This document shows positions 48,366 through 60,200 of a DNA stretch of 64,000 bases, piece after piece. A model generated the notes under the pieces. It did not search any database and was not told where the DNA came from. It saw nothing but the letters and a program-made list of their open reading frames with translations. The position numbers and the translations under genes are program-made. Positions within the stretch are counted from its first letter, which is position 1, and every line of letters begins with the position of its first letter. Source of the DNA: Podocnemis expansa (lineage: Eukaryota; Chordata; Testudines; Podocnemididae); assembly GCA_007922195.1 (NCBI GenBank), contig ML681964.1:8306213-8370212 (forward strand), read 5' to 3'.

Positions 48366-49789
48366 TGCAAGGCTTCTTATACCCATGGATAGTTAAAACT
48401 ATGAAAGATTGGCTGTTGTAGCAGAATTTCCCTGTGAATGATGATTTTCATGAAAGTTTGGCCATTGCTGAAACAGAACCGTAAAATAGGCTACCTATTG
48501 GATCTAATCAGGCACCAGACCATTGCTCAGTCTAAGTCCCCCATATTAGCAGACAGATTCCTTTGCTCAGAGTTTCCCCAGCTTGCATGGGGAAGGGGCA
48601 TGCATTTGCCTTTGCATCAGCAGCCTGCACACTTTTACTGGATTATGTTGGAGAGATGGATTGGGTTCTGCACTGAGGGAGAAGATGGATTGTAGGCAGC
48701 GCACAATGGACAACTATGGATCCAGCTGTGTGTACGTTATCCCACTCTGGTCTCATGGAGATGGTTAAAGAAAGGTAGTAAAGCCTATTTTGCCTTTCCC
48801 ACAAGTGGTGATCCCTCCTTTGAGGAGGCATAAAGACATTCCTTGGTATCATGACTCCATTGGAGTCAAGCTTTCCGGGAGGGCAGTAAGGGAGTTTGGA
48901 GAGAGAGTTGATGGAAGACAAGACCAGGGGAAAAGCTAGAGTGTAGCTGGCAGTGTCATGATTACATAAATCGACTGGCACAAGAGAATTGTATGGCAGT
49001 GCAGCAGCTAATACAGCTGTGTATTAAATACTAAACTGCAGTCCATAGCCTGTGGTGGGAGGAGCAGGTAAGATATCATTCCCCTCTGGCCCCTATTGAA
49101 GTTCTTTATGTAAAGCCCATTTACTCAGGCTTTGTTCTGAGGATCAGGATTTGACTTAGGGAAGTATTCTCTCAAAGAGGGATAAAATGGTTGAAAATAG
49201 GTTTATTGAAAAGGCTGCAAAAGAGTCTTCTGATACATAAAGGATGATCTGGAATTTACCCTGTCTCTAACAGAAATTTCCTCCTACAAATGACTGATTC
49301 CTGGAACCCAGGGCAATGTTGAAGATTTTCATAATATTTGGGAATCTTGCCATGATGTAAAGCCAGCCAAGCACCACGTTATATAAAGTCATTCATATAT
49401 ATCCTCATTAATATTTTTTCTAGTAGTCCCATTCTTTTTTCTTTTCTCCAGATTCTTATTTTATTTTCTTAAAATTGAATTATTTTTATTCTGCTATTTT
49501 TAAAGTAAAAATGTAAATTAGTATGTGATAAACATGTTCAGTGTTTACTTTTTTCACCGAAGTGGGATATGAAAGAATACTAGCCAAAGAAATACTTTTC
49601 AGCTTTGCTCCTTATATTTTCTTTCCTCTTTTTTATTTTCAGTAAGAAGCGGGAATAATAATAGAAAAAAGAAAGAGAAATGTACTGTCACCAAATAAAA
49701 AATGTTTGCTATAATGTGAGCTATGGATTGGCTCTGGACAGATTTTATTTAATACTATAAGTGGCACAGGCAGCCTTCCAGTGGAACAG
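48366..49789. other. Intron sequence upstream of the exon
   Basis: No recognised repeat. 49400-49760 is AT-rich and looks unique; the last few hundred bases may carry splicing signals, none distinctive. Confidence 0.4.
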
Positions 49790-49823
49790 AAAAGCTTTTA
49801 TTTCTCTTTTTCTCTCATTACAG
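49790..49823 (+). other. 3' splice site and polypyrimidine tract before the ZNF385D exon
   Basis: A tract rich in T and C (tttatttctctttttctctc) leads directly into attacag, a standard acceptor. It marks the end of the upstream intron and fixes the exon start at the ATG. An open frame continues upstream through this tract to an ATG at 49761, but that frame crosses the acceptor and is chance. Confidence 0.85.
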
Positions 49824-49934
49824 ATGGACCCAATTCAGAAAGCTGTAATAAATCACACATTTGGGGTTCCTCTTCCACATCGAAGAAAGCAAATCATATC
49901 ATGCAACATTTGCCAACTGAGATTTAATTCTGAT
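49824..49934 (+). CDS. ZNF385D: Internal coding exon of ZNF385D (partial gene)
   Basis: This exon encodes 37 residues beginning [14 protein letters not shown] and ending QLRFNSD. As I recall the human ZNF385D protein, this is the segment that opens its first zinc finger; paralogue ZNF385B differs around 'VPLPHRRKQ'. The family carries matrin/U1-type C2H2 fingers that bind structured RNA and DNA in the nucleus. C27 and C30 (C-N-I-C) are the first two zinc ligands; the two histidines must lie in the next exon. A basic patch, HRRKQ, precedes the finger. The exon is 111 bp and phase 0 at both ends, bounded by a pyrimidine-rich acceptor ending cattacag and a consensus donor GTAAGT. In-frame reading beyond the donor stops within a few codons. 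The first codon is ATG, so a transcript starting just upstream could begin translation here, but as an internal exon it need not. The assignment to ZNF385D over ZNF385B is from memory of the wording and is likely, not proven. Confidence 0.9.
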
Positions 49935-49943
49935 GTAAGTTGA
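49935..49943 (+). other. 5' splice donor after the ZNF385D exon
   Basis: The exon ends TCT GAT and is followed by GTAAGTTGA, a near-perfect U1 donor. The split falls between the cysteine pair and the histidine pair of the zinc finger. Continued reading gives Val-Ser-stop, so the coding part really ends here. Confidence 0.85.
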
Positions 49944-51557
49944 CCATTTTGTATTCACTTACAAATATGTATTATCTTCTCTGGTTATGCAATGAGAGAG
50001 TTTCTCGTGTGTCTTAATTTGAACTTAAATGAAACATAATTATTTTAAACTGTGGATCCATGCTAGATGGTGATGTGGAGTACTGTAGACAGAGGCAGTT
50101 ATTGGTACTTGATATACAGTAGACAGATTCTCTCTTCAGTTCCCTTCCTGCAAGTTTACTAACTTCAGAGGTGCTGCAAAATATGTAGGTTGATGGAGGA
50201 CTGATCCATTATCTTTAATGGGTGCAATGCAGTTTCTATATCCTAAAGGCTCCATAGTCCTAGATATTTTGGTGGCATTATTTTTGTTCCTTTAAATACC
50301 AAATGCAGTTCAAACTTGTCCATATGGGTTGGTTGTACCTCTTCTGCTCTTCCTCCAAAATCTGTATGTTTAATAGTAGAAACAGTTGTGGCAGTTTGGT
50401 GCTCCTGTCTTATCCATTGCAATCCTAGCTTTGAAAAGGTTCTTTTCATCATTTGTCCCCACCTCATCCCCAGCCATATGATGCAGTCTGAAGGTCAAGA
50501 CGTGTTCTTCAACTATGAGGAGATCCTCCTGGGAACCAAAGGAAGGGAGCCCTGCTACTGCTGCTCCTAGCCTGCAGACTCATGCTCTGTAAGGGGAACA
50601 TATTCAGAATCTGGGTGGATTATTGAAACTTCCACATCCTTGCATTCCAGCCAATATTCCCTTCTCTACATCTTCATCATGGCAAGTCAGTCACCTTTGG
50701 AACTTGGGACATTACAGACTTGACACATTTTTACCTGTTTTTTTGAGGGATAAATCAGAATATCCCTCAACTCTTTCCCCTGGTTCAACCCATCTTCAAA
50801 AGAAAATGTTCTGGGTTTCCCTCCCACAGCAAGGTATCTGCCATCCTTTCAGAATGTTGTTCTGCTGAAGAGGAAGATCTGGCTGCTTTCCATAGGTGTG
50901 CCCCTGTGCTTCTTCTCCATTTACATGTTAGCCAGTGAACAGCTCAAGGGCTCAAGACCCTCACAGACAGGGGCAACCCTCCCCCCCCCCATGATTCCCT
51001 ACTAAGAAAAGAAACTGGTTGTCTGATCGGGGGGCGGACTAAACTACCAAATGCAACCCAAAAGTTTGAGTTCCCAGATCCTCATTGTCTTTCTTAAGCT
51101 CCAGTTCCTCTATCAAAGAGACAAAATGCATGTGTCCAGATAGTAATACCAAGCCGGAAAGAACAGAAGAGATTCTGTACGCAGACATATATAAAAGAAA
51201 GGAGGTAGTAGCCACTACTGAGATCCAGTCATAAGGAAAAGGATGAGCAAATTCAAGTTCAGTGCAAACATCTCCAATCTAACTCTCTTATTTTTCTCCT
51301 TTGAAGATGCAAGTAGAAAGGTCTGGAAAGTGCTTGACAAAAGAAAAAGCTTTGGCTGACAATGCGTGCAATGCTACAAAATAGGAAAAAAAAATCTCTT
51401 TCACAGGCACTGCATCTTTCCTTGAGGCTTTTTTACATGAATGAAGCTTATCACTGTTCTAAACAGATCAGGTCATTGGGCATTTCACTTATTTGCCTGA
51501 TGAAATATCCACTACCAATACAATAGGGTAACTTTTGGTCTGGTGTCCAATCCCAAG
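49944..51557. other. Intron sequence downstream of the exon
   Basis: 50240-50950 has an open frame on each strand with no clear domain. It may be the 5' part of the DIRS-like remnant that lies further on. A C9-10 run is near 50984-50993. Confidence 0.35.
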
Positions 51558-51987
51558 GGCTATGTCTACACTAGCAAATTAGTTCAAATTATGGAGCCTT
51601 AATTTGAACTAATTTGAAGACTGTCTATACTAGGCTTTGCCTAGTTTGAACTAAAAAGTTTTTGGTTCAAACTAAGCAAAGCTTAGTTTGGGCTGGTTAG
51701 TTCGAACTAACTGCTTATTTATTTGCATATTTATATCGAACTAGCACAATGTAGACATGTTAGTTCGAACTAAGCCCAGTTTTTTTCAGTTCAAGCTAAC
51801 TTTTAGTTTGAGCTAACTGCAGTTTTTAAATTCAAACTAAAATGATAGTTTGAACTAAAAAAGTGTGGCTAGTTTGAACTAAAAGTTAGTTCAAGCTAAA
51901 AAAAACATGCTTAGTTCAAACTAACTTTCTAACTACTTAGTTCAGACTAACAAAGTCCAAACTAAGATTTTAGGTGTAGACGTAGCT
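51558..51987. mobile_element. Palindromic MITE, 'gttagttcgaactaac' type, 430 bp
   Basis: The left end ggctatgtctacacta and the reverse complement of the right end, agctacgtctacacct, are terminal inverted repeats. AAG flanks both sides (51555-51557, 51988-51990). The interior is built from self-complementary words, including the perfect 16-bp palindrome gttagttcgaactaac at 51696-51711 and another at 51760-51773. An internal 'aatgtagacatg' at 51748 hints at two fused units. It lies 1.6 kb downstream of the coding exon and cannot code. Confidence 0.8.
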
Positions 51988-52194
51988 AAGGTATTCACAA
52001 CAGTATTGGTAGAATGATAATAGTCAGGTTGAAAAGTAAAAGAGTTCATCTAGGCCTATAATTTGAGAGTATACTTATCTATGCATCATTCCCAAGGCCT
52101 ACTCCTTGCTCTCAGGCATGCAGGCTTGTCATAAACTTTAAGAGACTATCAAGAATCTCTTCTTCAAGTATTGCCTACCTACGGATTAAGATAA

Positions 52195-52835
52195 ATTCAA
52201 ATTCACTTAGGGTTTTTCTGATGACAAGCTCCAGACAATGATCTCCACAATCAGCCAGATCCCATGCATTCCTATTTACTTGCAGTCCTGGATCTTCTGT
52301 TTTCATGCATAGAGGTTACTCCTTACAGACATACAAGAGCTTCGCCTTATAGTCTGGAACTATTCCCAGCGAGCGATGCAAAGACACCATTCAGTTATCT
52401 GGTCTCTCAGTGAGTGAAAGCGGGATACCCATCCAAACTTCAGATCCTACTATGGACATTAAGCCTTTCAGCATGGGAAGCTCACATGAGGCACAGTGAC
52501 ACAATGGAACATTGGAAAAGTCAGTGAGGCTTTAGAAAGTCATTAACTTCTATATGATTGGGGCAGCCATTCTGGCTCTTCAGGATCTGAAAAGCGAGCA
52601 TGTCCTAATTTAATCAGACAACATGATGTGGCATTTGTAAATCTGCAAGTGGGAACAAAAACTCAAGTCTCCACACTGTAGAGAGGGGATGCATTCTTTC
52701 CTGGGAAGAGTGCCACCAACTCTTCATCCAGATGGCACGCATAAAAGGGATACTGAACACACAAGTGAACTGGTAAATTCATTGGCAGACACTCAATCCA
52801 GAGTGGTTCCTGAACTGACATGGTAATCCAACTGA
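52195..52835 (+). pseudogene. DIRS-like retrotransposon RNase H remnant
   Basis: Read in shifting frames, it gives 'QTMISTISQIPCIP' (about 52237). The run 'INFYMIGAAILALQDLKS' (about 52543-52596) is followed by a 'HVLI-SDN' piece (about 52600-52624), and then 'VNSLADTQSRV' (about 52776-52808). In tyrosine-recombinase (DIRS) elements of reptiles the corresponding order is an RT-end block, 'INxLELxAVxLAL', 'xHVLxxxDN' and 'NxxADxLSR'. Stops are present in each block, so it is dead. The assignment to DIRS over other LTR elements is from motif wording only. Confidence 0.5.
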
Positions 52836-52980
52836 TGGGACGATGGTTTTACTCAGATGAAGCTTTACTCACAACTAGTTGAAATCTGAACTTAAAAGAA
52901 ATGTTCTTCATCAGGGCAGCAAAGAATGTTTCACTGGGAACTGACACTGGCTCACAGTTGTCTGAATCTGCTATTTATAG

Positions 52981-52981
<1 letters not shown>

Positions 52982-53017
<36 letters not shown>
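52982..53017 (+). repeat. (CTG)12 trinucleotide repeat
   Basis: Twelve uninterrupted CTG units on the sense strand of ZNF385D, about 3 kb downstream of the coding exon. The leucine run in the open frame through it is not a gene. Confidence 0.95.
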
Positions 53018-53018
<1 letters not shown>

Positions 53019-53813
53019 GACAAATAATTCAAAAGATAAAAATGGATGTTCGTTCTCAGAAACACATGCATCTGCAAATAAGACAATCCCAGGAGGAATC
53101 AGTTCATTTAGTATATTTGACAGCAACTTTTTGAAAAGAAAACTATATAGTAGATGCCGGACATATCATAACACCTTCAAATGCTCTAGTTCTCTGGAAC
53201 AGCACCTTTCAGCAGAAAGAAGCTTTACATGTGTTTCCAGAAGCTAGGTTATATCCCTAATTTTAGGGAAAGGAGAATCTGTCGACTTCTCTCTCCTTTC
53301 TCCTTATCATTTCTCTATTTTACATTTCATCTCAAGTATTACCGATTGGGATAGACTTAAAGATCCTTAATTGAAAATTTGTTGCCTAAAGATTTCGTCT
53401 CTGGCACTGTCTTGTCTTTGAGAATGCTCCATTCAAGTTCAGATCTCTGGGTATCTCTGTGATGGTTTCTTTTTGGATCCCTGAAGCTTGGACTGGGGAA
53501 CAGAGGATGGATCTCATGATAAATATCCTGTCCACTACATTCCCTCTGAAGTATTTAGCACCCAGTGCTCTTTGAAGGCAGGCTACTGATCTAGATGAAC
53601 CATTGGTCTGACACAGTATGGCCATTCTGATTGTTGTACCACTTGAATTCCAGGAACTGCTGTACAGAAGCTTAAAATAAGAATTCAGTATTTTGATACA
53701 GTATTGAAACCACTTATCTGATCTGTGGGTGGAATGAGAACAGAGAAACTCCATAGCCTCATGGGTCTGTTTGAACTTCTTTCAGTATTTGGAGTAAAAG
53801 AGGTGCAGACTAA
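53018..53813. other. Intron sequence, no gene
   Basis: The minus-strand 122-codon frame at 53386-53754 has no domain; around 53540-53640 the plus strand ('ctactgatctagatgaacca', 'ttggtctgacacagtatggc') resembles an old LINE 3' end. Confidence 0.35.
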
Positions 53814-54096
53814 GGTTATGTTTACATTGTAAGTGGCATGGCACAAGCTTTCTAACCTAAGTTCAGGGATTCATTCTAGTGCATTAAAAACAGCTGTGTT
53901 GATATTGCTTGATGATGTGCCTTGGGCTGGAGCTCAGTTTCTCAAGCACCCCCTGCTGCTCCCCACCTCCTTACTTTACCCCCAGGATTGGAAAGGTGAG
54001 CCATAACATCAACACAGCTGTTTCCAGTCCTCTGAGTCAAGTACCACTCTGTGGACCCAAGATGGGAAATTGCTACGATGTAGTATGGACATAAAT
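53814..54096. mobile_element. Probable MITE, 'ggttatgtttacattg' type
   Basis: The left end ggttatgtttacatt and the right end gatgtagtatggacataaat are inverted relative to each other, but the right terminus is eroded and no target duplication can be confirmed. The interior holds 'catcaacacagctgttt' and 'aaacagctgtgttgat', an inverted pair. Confidence 0.5.
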
Positions 54097-54919
54097 GTCA
54101 GAGTTTAAGGGAAATGTCACTCTCAGAAAGGAAGTTATCAAGTAAAAAATTGTGCTTGGTGGTTCTGTAGTATGTGAATGGCAGATTTAGACATATTGCA
54201 AGCTTTTCTTCTCTTTTGAAGAAACATTTTTGTCTTACTGAACATTCTTACCCTTAATTTCCACTGTATTTTGTTCAATGTAATTTAAAGCCATAAGAAC
54301 TACAAATAGGTATTTATTCTGAGACCCAAACCTTCCTTGCTGTTCTACTGTTGGAGCTTTATTTTTAGATCCCAGAGATAGCATTTATCAGTAGTAATGA
54401 ATAGAGACTGCATTTACTTACTTTATGTGGGTATTATGAAAATGTTTATAGCAAAACAGCTCTTTTGAACTTTTTCATTTTTGTTCAAGATACAGAATTG
54501 ATTCCCTTTGCTATAGATATCTTTCAGCACAGAAGAGCTTTTGTTCTGCTTTCATGATCACAAAATTAAGTTTAAAAAGAAAAATAAAAAAGCAGTACAA
54601 TAGTCTAAAACTGTTTATACTCTTCCTCAAGAAGCTATCTATAAATCTTCATGTCAGCTTCATGTTCAGTATTTCTTTTTAAAAGAAAACTTTTCACACA
54701 AGAGAAGGACGGAAGGAGCAAATAACTAGTGAGGAAGAACACTGAAATAGCAGGGGTGAGTTCTGTTGCATCTGTCTCTAGTAATGAGCCTCTTGTCTGG
54801 CAAAGAAAGATCTCCCTCCAATAGTTGTATTTTCAGTATGGTACCATTCCAGCAAAGCATGTAAGCACATGGAAGGGTCCAAGAGTTCAGTTGTGTCAGC
54901 TGCCAAAGTAGTCTGGTAC
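54097..54919. other. Intron sequence, no feature
   Basis: AT-rich; nothing recognised. Confidence 0.4.
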
Positions 54920-55110
54920 CAATCCAAGTAAACTGTTAAATACATGCTTAACTTTAAACATGGGATTAGTCCTTTTAAATCTGTGACACTAAGCAAACAC
55001 TTAAACACCTTATGTGATTGTAATCATGGTGCTAAGCATCTTCCTGAATCAAGCCCCAGTGGACTTTAGTGAGACTGTTTATGTGATTAGTGACAAACAT
55101 GCTTAAGTGC
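54920..55110. repeat. Old palindromic repeat, 'catgcttaactttaaacatg' type
   Basis: 'tacatgcttaactttaaaca', 'gggattagtcc', 'gaatcaagccccagtggact' and 'catgcttaagtgcttgcc' belong to a common reptile repeat built around 'gcttaagtgctt'. Confidence 0.45.
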
Positions 55111-55864
55111 TTGCCACATTGAAAATTAACTGAAAAATAAAAATCAGCAAGGAATAAGTACATACAATGTATTACTTATGCTACATTCTTCTGATAGTTT
55201 TCTGCCATTTTGGTTTCTACCTTGAGTAGGGCCAGTCTTATTTTACTAAGATATCAAAGTCAGCAACCTGTTAACTAGGTCAACTGTTACATCGCAAACT
55301 CCTTCTCTCTTCACTCGTACATAATAAGGGTGTCTGAGTGATCTTTCTGTTTGCCTTGTGTTGGAAGGTTGGGTAGGACTTTTGGTGTCTGGGTAGTACT
55401 ACAATGCCATTATGATCAAATATAAAAGTATTTCTTAACATGCTTGCCAGAAGTATTTGTTTAACATAAATAGTAACAGCAGCAAAGTTCTCTTCAAAAA
55501 CTGAGCTGAACAAATGTCAGAGAAACCTTATCAACCATTCTTCCCCCCACTCCAGATTCTAATATCTCCACAGTCCTGTGAAGCCTGAACTCATGTGGAG
55601 GCCAATGTATGTTAATTGGATTCTAAATGGACACAGAGGTCTGTGCTAGCAAATCCCAGTTTAGGACACATGGAGAATAAGGATGGATCATATTTTATCT
55701 GTTGTTTGCTTCAAGTTTGCAGCCTTTGGAGTACTAATGATTAGTAAGAGTAAATAAAAGATATGATTTTACTTTAGCTGGACTGGAAGATATGTCCCAA
55801 ATAAAGTCTTTATTCCAGGGATGTTTTATTAGAAAATGTGGAAATATATAACTACTGAAATATT
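55111..55864. other. Intron sequence, no gene
   Basis: No recognised repeat; short frames only. Confidence 0.4.
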
Positions 55865-56085
55865 AGAGAGACAAGGTGGGTGCAGTGATATATTTTACTG
55901 GATCCACTTCTGTTGGAGACAGAGATGAGCTTTTTAAAGCTTGTCTTTCTCGCCCACAGAAGTTGGTTCAATAAAAATATTAAGCTTGTCTCTCTCACCT
56001 ACAGAAGTTGGTCCAATAAAAATATATTACCTAATCCACCTTGTCTCTCTGATATCCTGAGATCCACACAGCTTCAGCTATACTG
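55865..56085 (+). repeat. 'gacaaggtgggt' interspersed repeat with internal duplication
   Basis: A perfect 15-bp inverted pair, agagagacaaggtgg (55865-55879) and ccaccttgtctctct (56036-56050), brackets it. Downstream is the typical tail 'tgagatccacacagcttcag'. Inside, a 45-bp unit beginning aagcttgtct is present twice in tandem (55937-55981, 55982-56026). A partial copy is at 26685-26757. Confidence 0.75.
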
Positions 56086-56999
56086 CATGCTGAAGTATTA
56101 GGCATTTTGGGCAGAGATTTCCTAAGACCCAATCAATGGACGAGCTGCATAGGGCTGTGCTTTTCCATTGTTTACATATACAGTTGTATTTGCATGGAGC
56201 TGACAGCTCACTCTAGGGCTTGTGGGGAGATATGGAAAGGAGCTCCATGGTATCTTCACTGTCTTCCTTATTGTTTCACAGCCAGGAGGGCACCCCCTTT
56301 CTATCTTGCAGTTATCTTTGCCTTCCTAGACTTCACTCTCTAGTGAAGTGCAGCCACAAATGGCCTCAGAAGTCAAATTCCTACAGTGCCATGGTCACTG
56401 CATTGGTGAGCCCGCCTGTCAGAGAGCAGCATGAGTACAGATTCTGCTCAGACTGAGGAGATGTGGTGAAAATGCTAAAAAGGGGAGTGGGAATTTTGAC
56501 ATGTGAACTATAGAAACTCTGCCTCTAAGAACTGGTGTCATGCTGGAGCAGGCAGGAAAGCAAAGGTCCACTGCCCTTACATTAATTTTTTGGGCAACAC
56601 TAAGCATTGGGCCAGCCCTTGTGGATGATCTCTCCAGCTCCCCATTCTGGCTATCTTACTGGTGCCTTTCAAAGAGGTACTCCTTTGATGTAGCAAAAGA
56701 TGTGAGATCTTATGTAAAAGGCATGGTTTTGCTGCACAAGAGCTCTAAGTGTGCAGAGCGCTCCCCTTATTAAGAGTCTAGTTATACAGAATTGGCAAAG
56801 CTTTAAACACATGGGAACTATCTTTTTAATGACCATTCTTCTAACTGTGGAGTATGGAGATTAATTGTTTTCAAAGGTTTCTGCTTCTGTGCTTCTACTA
56901 GCACAGAACTGAGAGGCTGCAGCATTTGCCCTTTGAAGACCAAACTCTCAGCTTCTGCCTGAGCTCAAGCTGTCTTATAAATTTGCTAAGAACAACAGA
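56086..56999. other. Intron sequence, no gene
   Basis: Overlapping short open frames on both strands without domains. Confidence 0.35.
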
Positions 57000-59900
57000 G
57001 TAAAGAGGGAAAGGCCAAGGTGAAAACAATTGGAGGAGTTAATTTAAAGTAAAAAGGTCTGGGAGGAGAGCAGTCCCTCCATTCCCCACTCCCTCATTTA
57101 GACACACCATGACAATTAATGTTAAAGGCTTCTCTTCTAAAATGATGAAATTAAAGTACCACTTAAGATGTTAACTGCTGCATAAAAGAGAGAATGAATT
57201 GCACAATGTGTGGGTTTAACTTTTGTTTAGTTTGTCATCTTTGCTTTATTTAATTTTTTTGTCACTTCGTACCAATACATTTATTTATGTTTAAAAGGAT
57301 AGAAAATCAAATGGCAGGGAAATTGAAGCACTCGGCTAGTAATCATGGGTACAGTCTGCAAATTTCACATCTTGATAACAAAATGTTATCTGCTTCAGTC
57401 TCCATTAATCAATGTTCCTTTTGCCACAGTATATTTCTGTATGTAGGTTACTGCATTTCACTGTTTCAAGGGGCTCGTTGAGAATAGAAGGATGTGAGAG
57501 AAGAGAGTTATATATCATATTGCAGTCTGGGGAAGAACACAGATCTTAACAAAGAATGTTTAGGTATCTCATTTGCTGTAGAAGCAAAATCAGTTAGCAG
57601 CTGTAACTCACGATGATGTTTTTTTCCCAAATAGTGTCCCTTTTCAAAATGCTTTATACTAATGGTTACAGTGTTTGACTTAGGTTGATTATACCCTGTG
57701 TTAATCACAATGAAACCTATTCTAATGGTTTTCTGCTAACTCTAGACTTTTTTTTTTTGATGACCAGTGTAATATCATTCCCCATAAAAGATCTGGAAAT
57801 ATTAATCATGGTGCACTGAGCAACTTCTTGATGTAACTAACAGACTTTGGAATTTGACCCTCTATAGGAATGGGACCCAGTAGCCAGGTTTTAAAAGCTT
57901 TGTTTTCAAATAAAAAGCACATGTTTGAACAATGCCTGTGAGGGTGAGTTGCCTCTACTCATGTGTAAGTTTAAAAGCTCTAAAGATTTAAAATGGCCAT
58001 CCAGGACTTGCCCCTTCTCAAGAGAGAATCTAATATGGCAATTTCAAGTGACTCTTCCACAGTCTTTGAAAGCCTGGCTTTCAGAACACACATTCAAAAC
58101 CTAAGACACAGTCTGCAGGTACAAACATACTGTTGCATTCATATATAATTGTCTTATGCTGTTGAATATTGATCTTCAAAGATGATTTAGAAATGTAAAG
58201 ATTTCTTCTCTATTGGGATCATGCACGCTCAGTGTAGAGTGGTGAAACTGCAGAAAAAAATTGCATAGTGAATTTATTCTTACTTGGTTCATTTGTATTA
58301 GAGCTGTCTGAATGAGCATAAATGTTTCCTCAAATTCTGTATAAAGGAGGTTTCAGAAGGTAGATTCTGAACAGGTTTTATCCTTCCCCCAGCATAGCTT
58401 ATTTTCTCTGCATCAGTGGACTTGTCATGATAATCAACTTTTTTGTCCCAACCATCAATCACTCTTGATTACAGCTGGGTAGAAGTTCTGTTCTGTTGAT
58501 CAGCTCATCAGTGCACATAATATTACACCTGGAGACTAGTGAAAATCATCCCTTGATGGGAGAATCATTTGCCTTCAAGGCTTTTGTCAAAAGTACTTTC
58601 ATTTACATTTGGTCTCCTTGCAGTTGTCAATTCTAGCTTTGATTGTATTATTTCTTTTATGAAGGTAATCCTTGCAAGTTCAGTTGATCCTTGTCTAGAT
58701 AATTAAAAGAACAACATTTTAGTTTGTAACTTTTTTTCTCTTGACTGTACAAATATTGCAGTAATTAAAATTACATGAATTATAAATTAAATGGTTACAT
58801 GATATTTTGCTGGGAAGTAATTGAGCATAACTTTGCCCAGAATCTGTGCAAGAGGAATTCTGTCAATTTTAATAGGCTTTCTACTAATTTTGTTTGGTTT
58901 GATTAGGGTAATATTTATTTTTACTATTTGGTTTATTTTAAGAGATTGGGTTACTAACTTCTTTGTAATGAAGGCTTTAAAGTTAAAAGTATTATTTATT
59001 TCTTTAAGGGAAATATGATTTATATTGCTGCAATCTTTGGTGCATGCCACATTTAGGTAAATAGTTTTTTTCTTTGATGTTTCTAAAGCCAGATGTATTT
59101 TCTTGCTTGCAACAGAACCATTAAGCAGTTATCAGTCTGATGCAGGTTGGCTTGATTAAGCACTTCATACTTCACACTTCACAAACAATTTAAGAATGAC
59201 TTCTAATTAGTTATCGGAGTAACCAGCTATAATTTGATGTTACCACATTATTTCCAGCTACAGTGGTCATTCTTATTGTAGGGATAGTTTTTGTTCATTA
59301 TTACCACAAGTGTAATCTTCTACAATATCAAAAAGAACAATTTAAAGGAAGCCTATAAACGTGACATTTAAAAGGTTCAGGACCAACTATAAATGAAAAA
59401 CAAAATAGAATTCAAGACTATGGAATAATGAAGATTTGATTAGCAGTCATGTTTTTGTATAAAAGGTTTAATTAGCAGAAGCTCATTTTCCTATTCCTGT
59501 TAGTGTTTCAGGACAGTGATATATTGCTTTATCACACGGACCCATGCCAACAAATAGAAGGTGTTATGTTTTCATTAGGTGCAGACACTTCAGCATTATT
59601 ATCTCTCACCTTAATCTACACAATGGTACAAAACACAGTCAAGTGTCATTGTTTAATAGGCCGGTGATATATGCAGCAATTTAAAAACTATGAAGTGTTC
59701 ACTGGAAGGCTTTGTTTTGCTTCTTTTAAAACCAATGATAAAAGCTCTAAATTACAAATCGAATAATCAGTCAAACAGACTCATTTCTTATGCTTTGTTG
59801 TCTTGAATTACCACTTCTGCTTTGTACGGGATTTGATCACTTGCTCTGAAATTGTTCTTACAGAGTGACACAGCTGTTTATTTTTATGGCTTAATAATTA

Positions 59901-60190
59901 ATATGAGTGCACTGCAGCATTATTATTTTACAGGATCCATCAATCCGTATTACCCTTCTATAGACCCATCACTCTTTATTATAATTTAAATAACAGAAAA
60001 ATTTCTGTTGCTGCTGAATAGCAGTATTTGATGTCTACTGACTAATACAATTCTAATCAAACAGTCTACCACAAGATGCCTGTCATTACTTGTCAATTTA
60101 TCCCGTAATGTGATTTTTACGTCAGAATTGTATGTGATGATAAACGTTTACAGGAAGGTCAATTCTAATGGTAAACAACTGCTGAGAAGC
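57000..60190. other. Repeat-poor AT-rich block, candidate conserved non-coding DNA
   Basis: About 3 kb in which I recognise no transposon, unusual for this window. It contains many TAATTA/ATTAG-type words (cttaataattaatatg, tttaattagcagaag, ctaattagttatc), E-box-like words (cacctg, cagctg) and long non-coding runs of complex sequence. It begins about 7 kb downstream of the exon. I infer possible enhancers; single-sequence reading cannot show conservation. Confidence 0.35.
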
Positions 60191-60200
60191 AGCCATAGGT

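Noticed and set aside
49761..49943. 60-codon frame starting at an ATG upstream of the zinc-finger exon
   Set aside because: Its first 21 codons are intron, including the polypyrimidine tract and acceptor; only the part after 49823 is coding.
52901..53134. Frame with a leucine run
   Set aside because: The run is the translated (CTG)12 microsatellite.
58821..59018. Short hydrophobic frame resembling a membrane protein or mitochondrial insert
   Set aside because: Hydrophobicity follows from T-rich DNA; no mitochondrial gene order or tRNA nearby and the opposite strand is also open.
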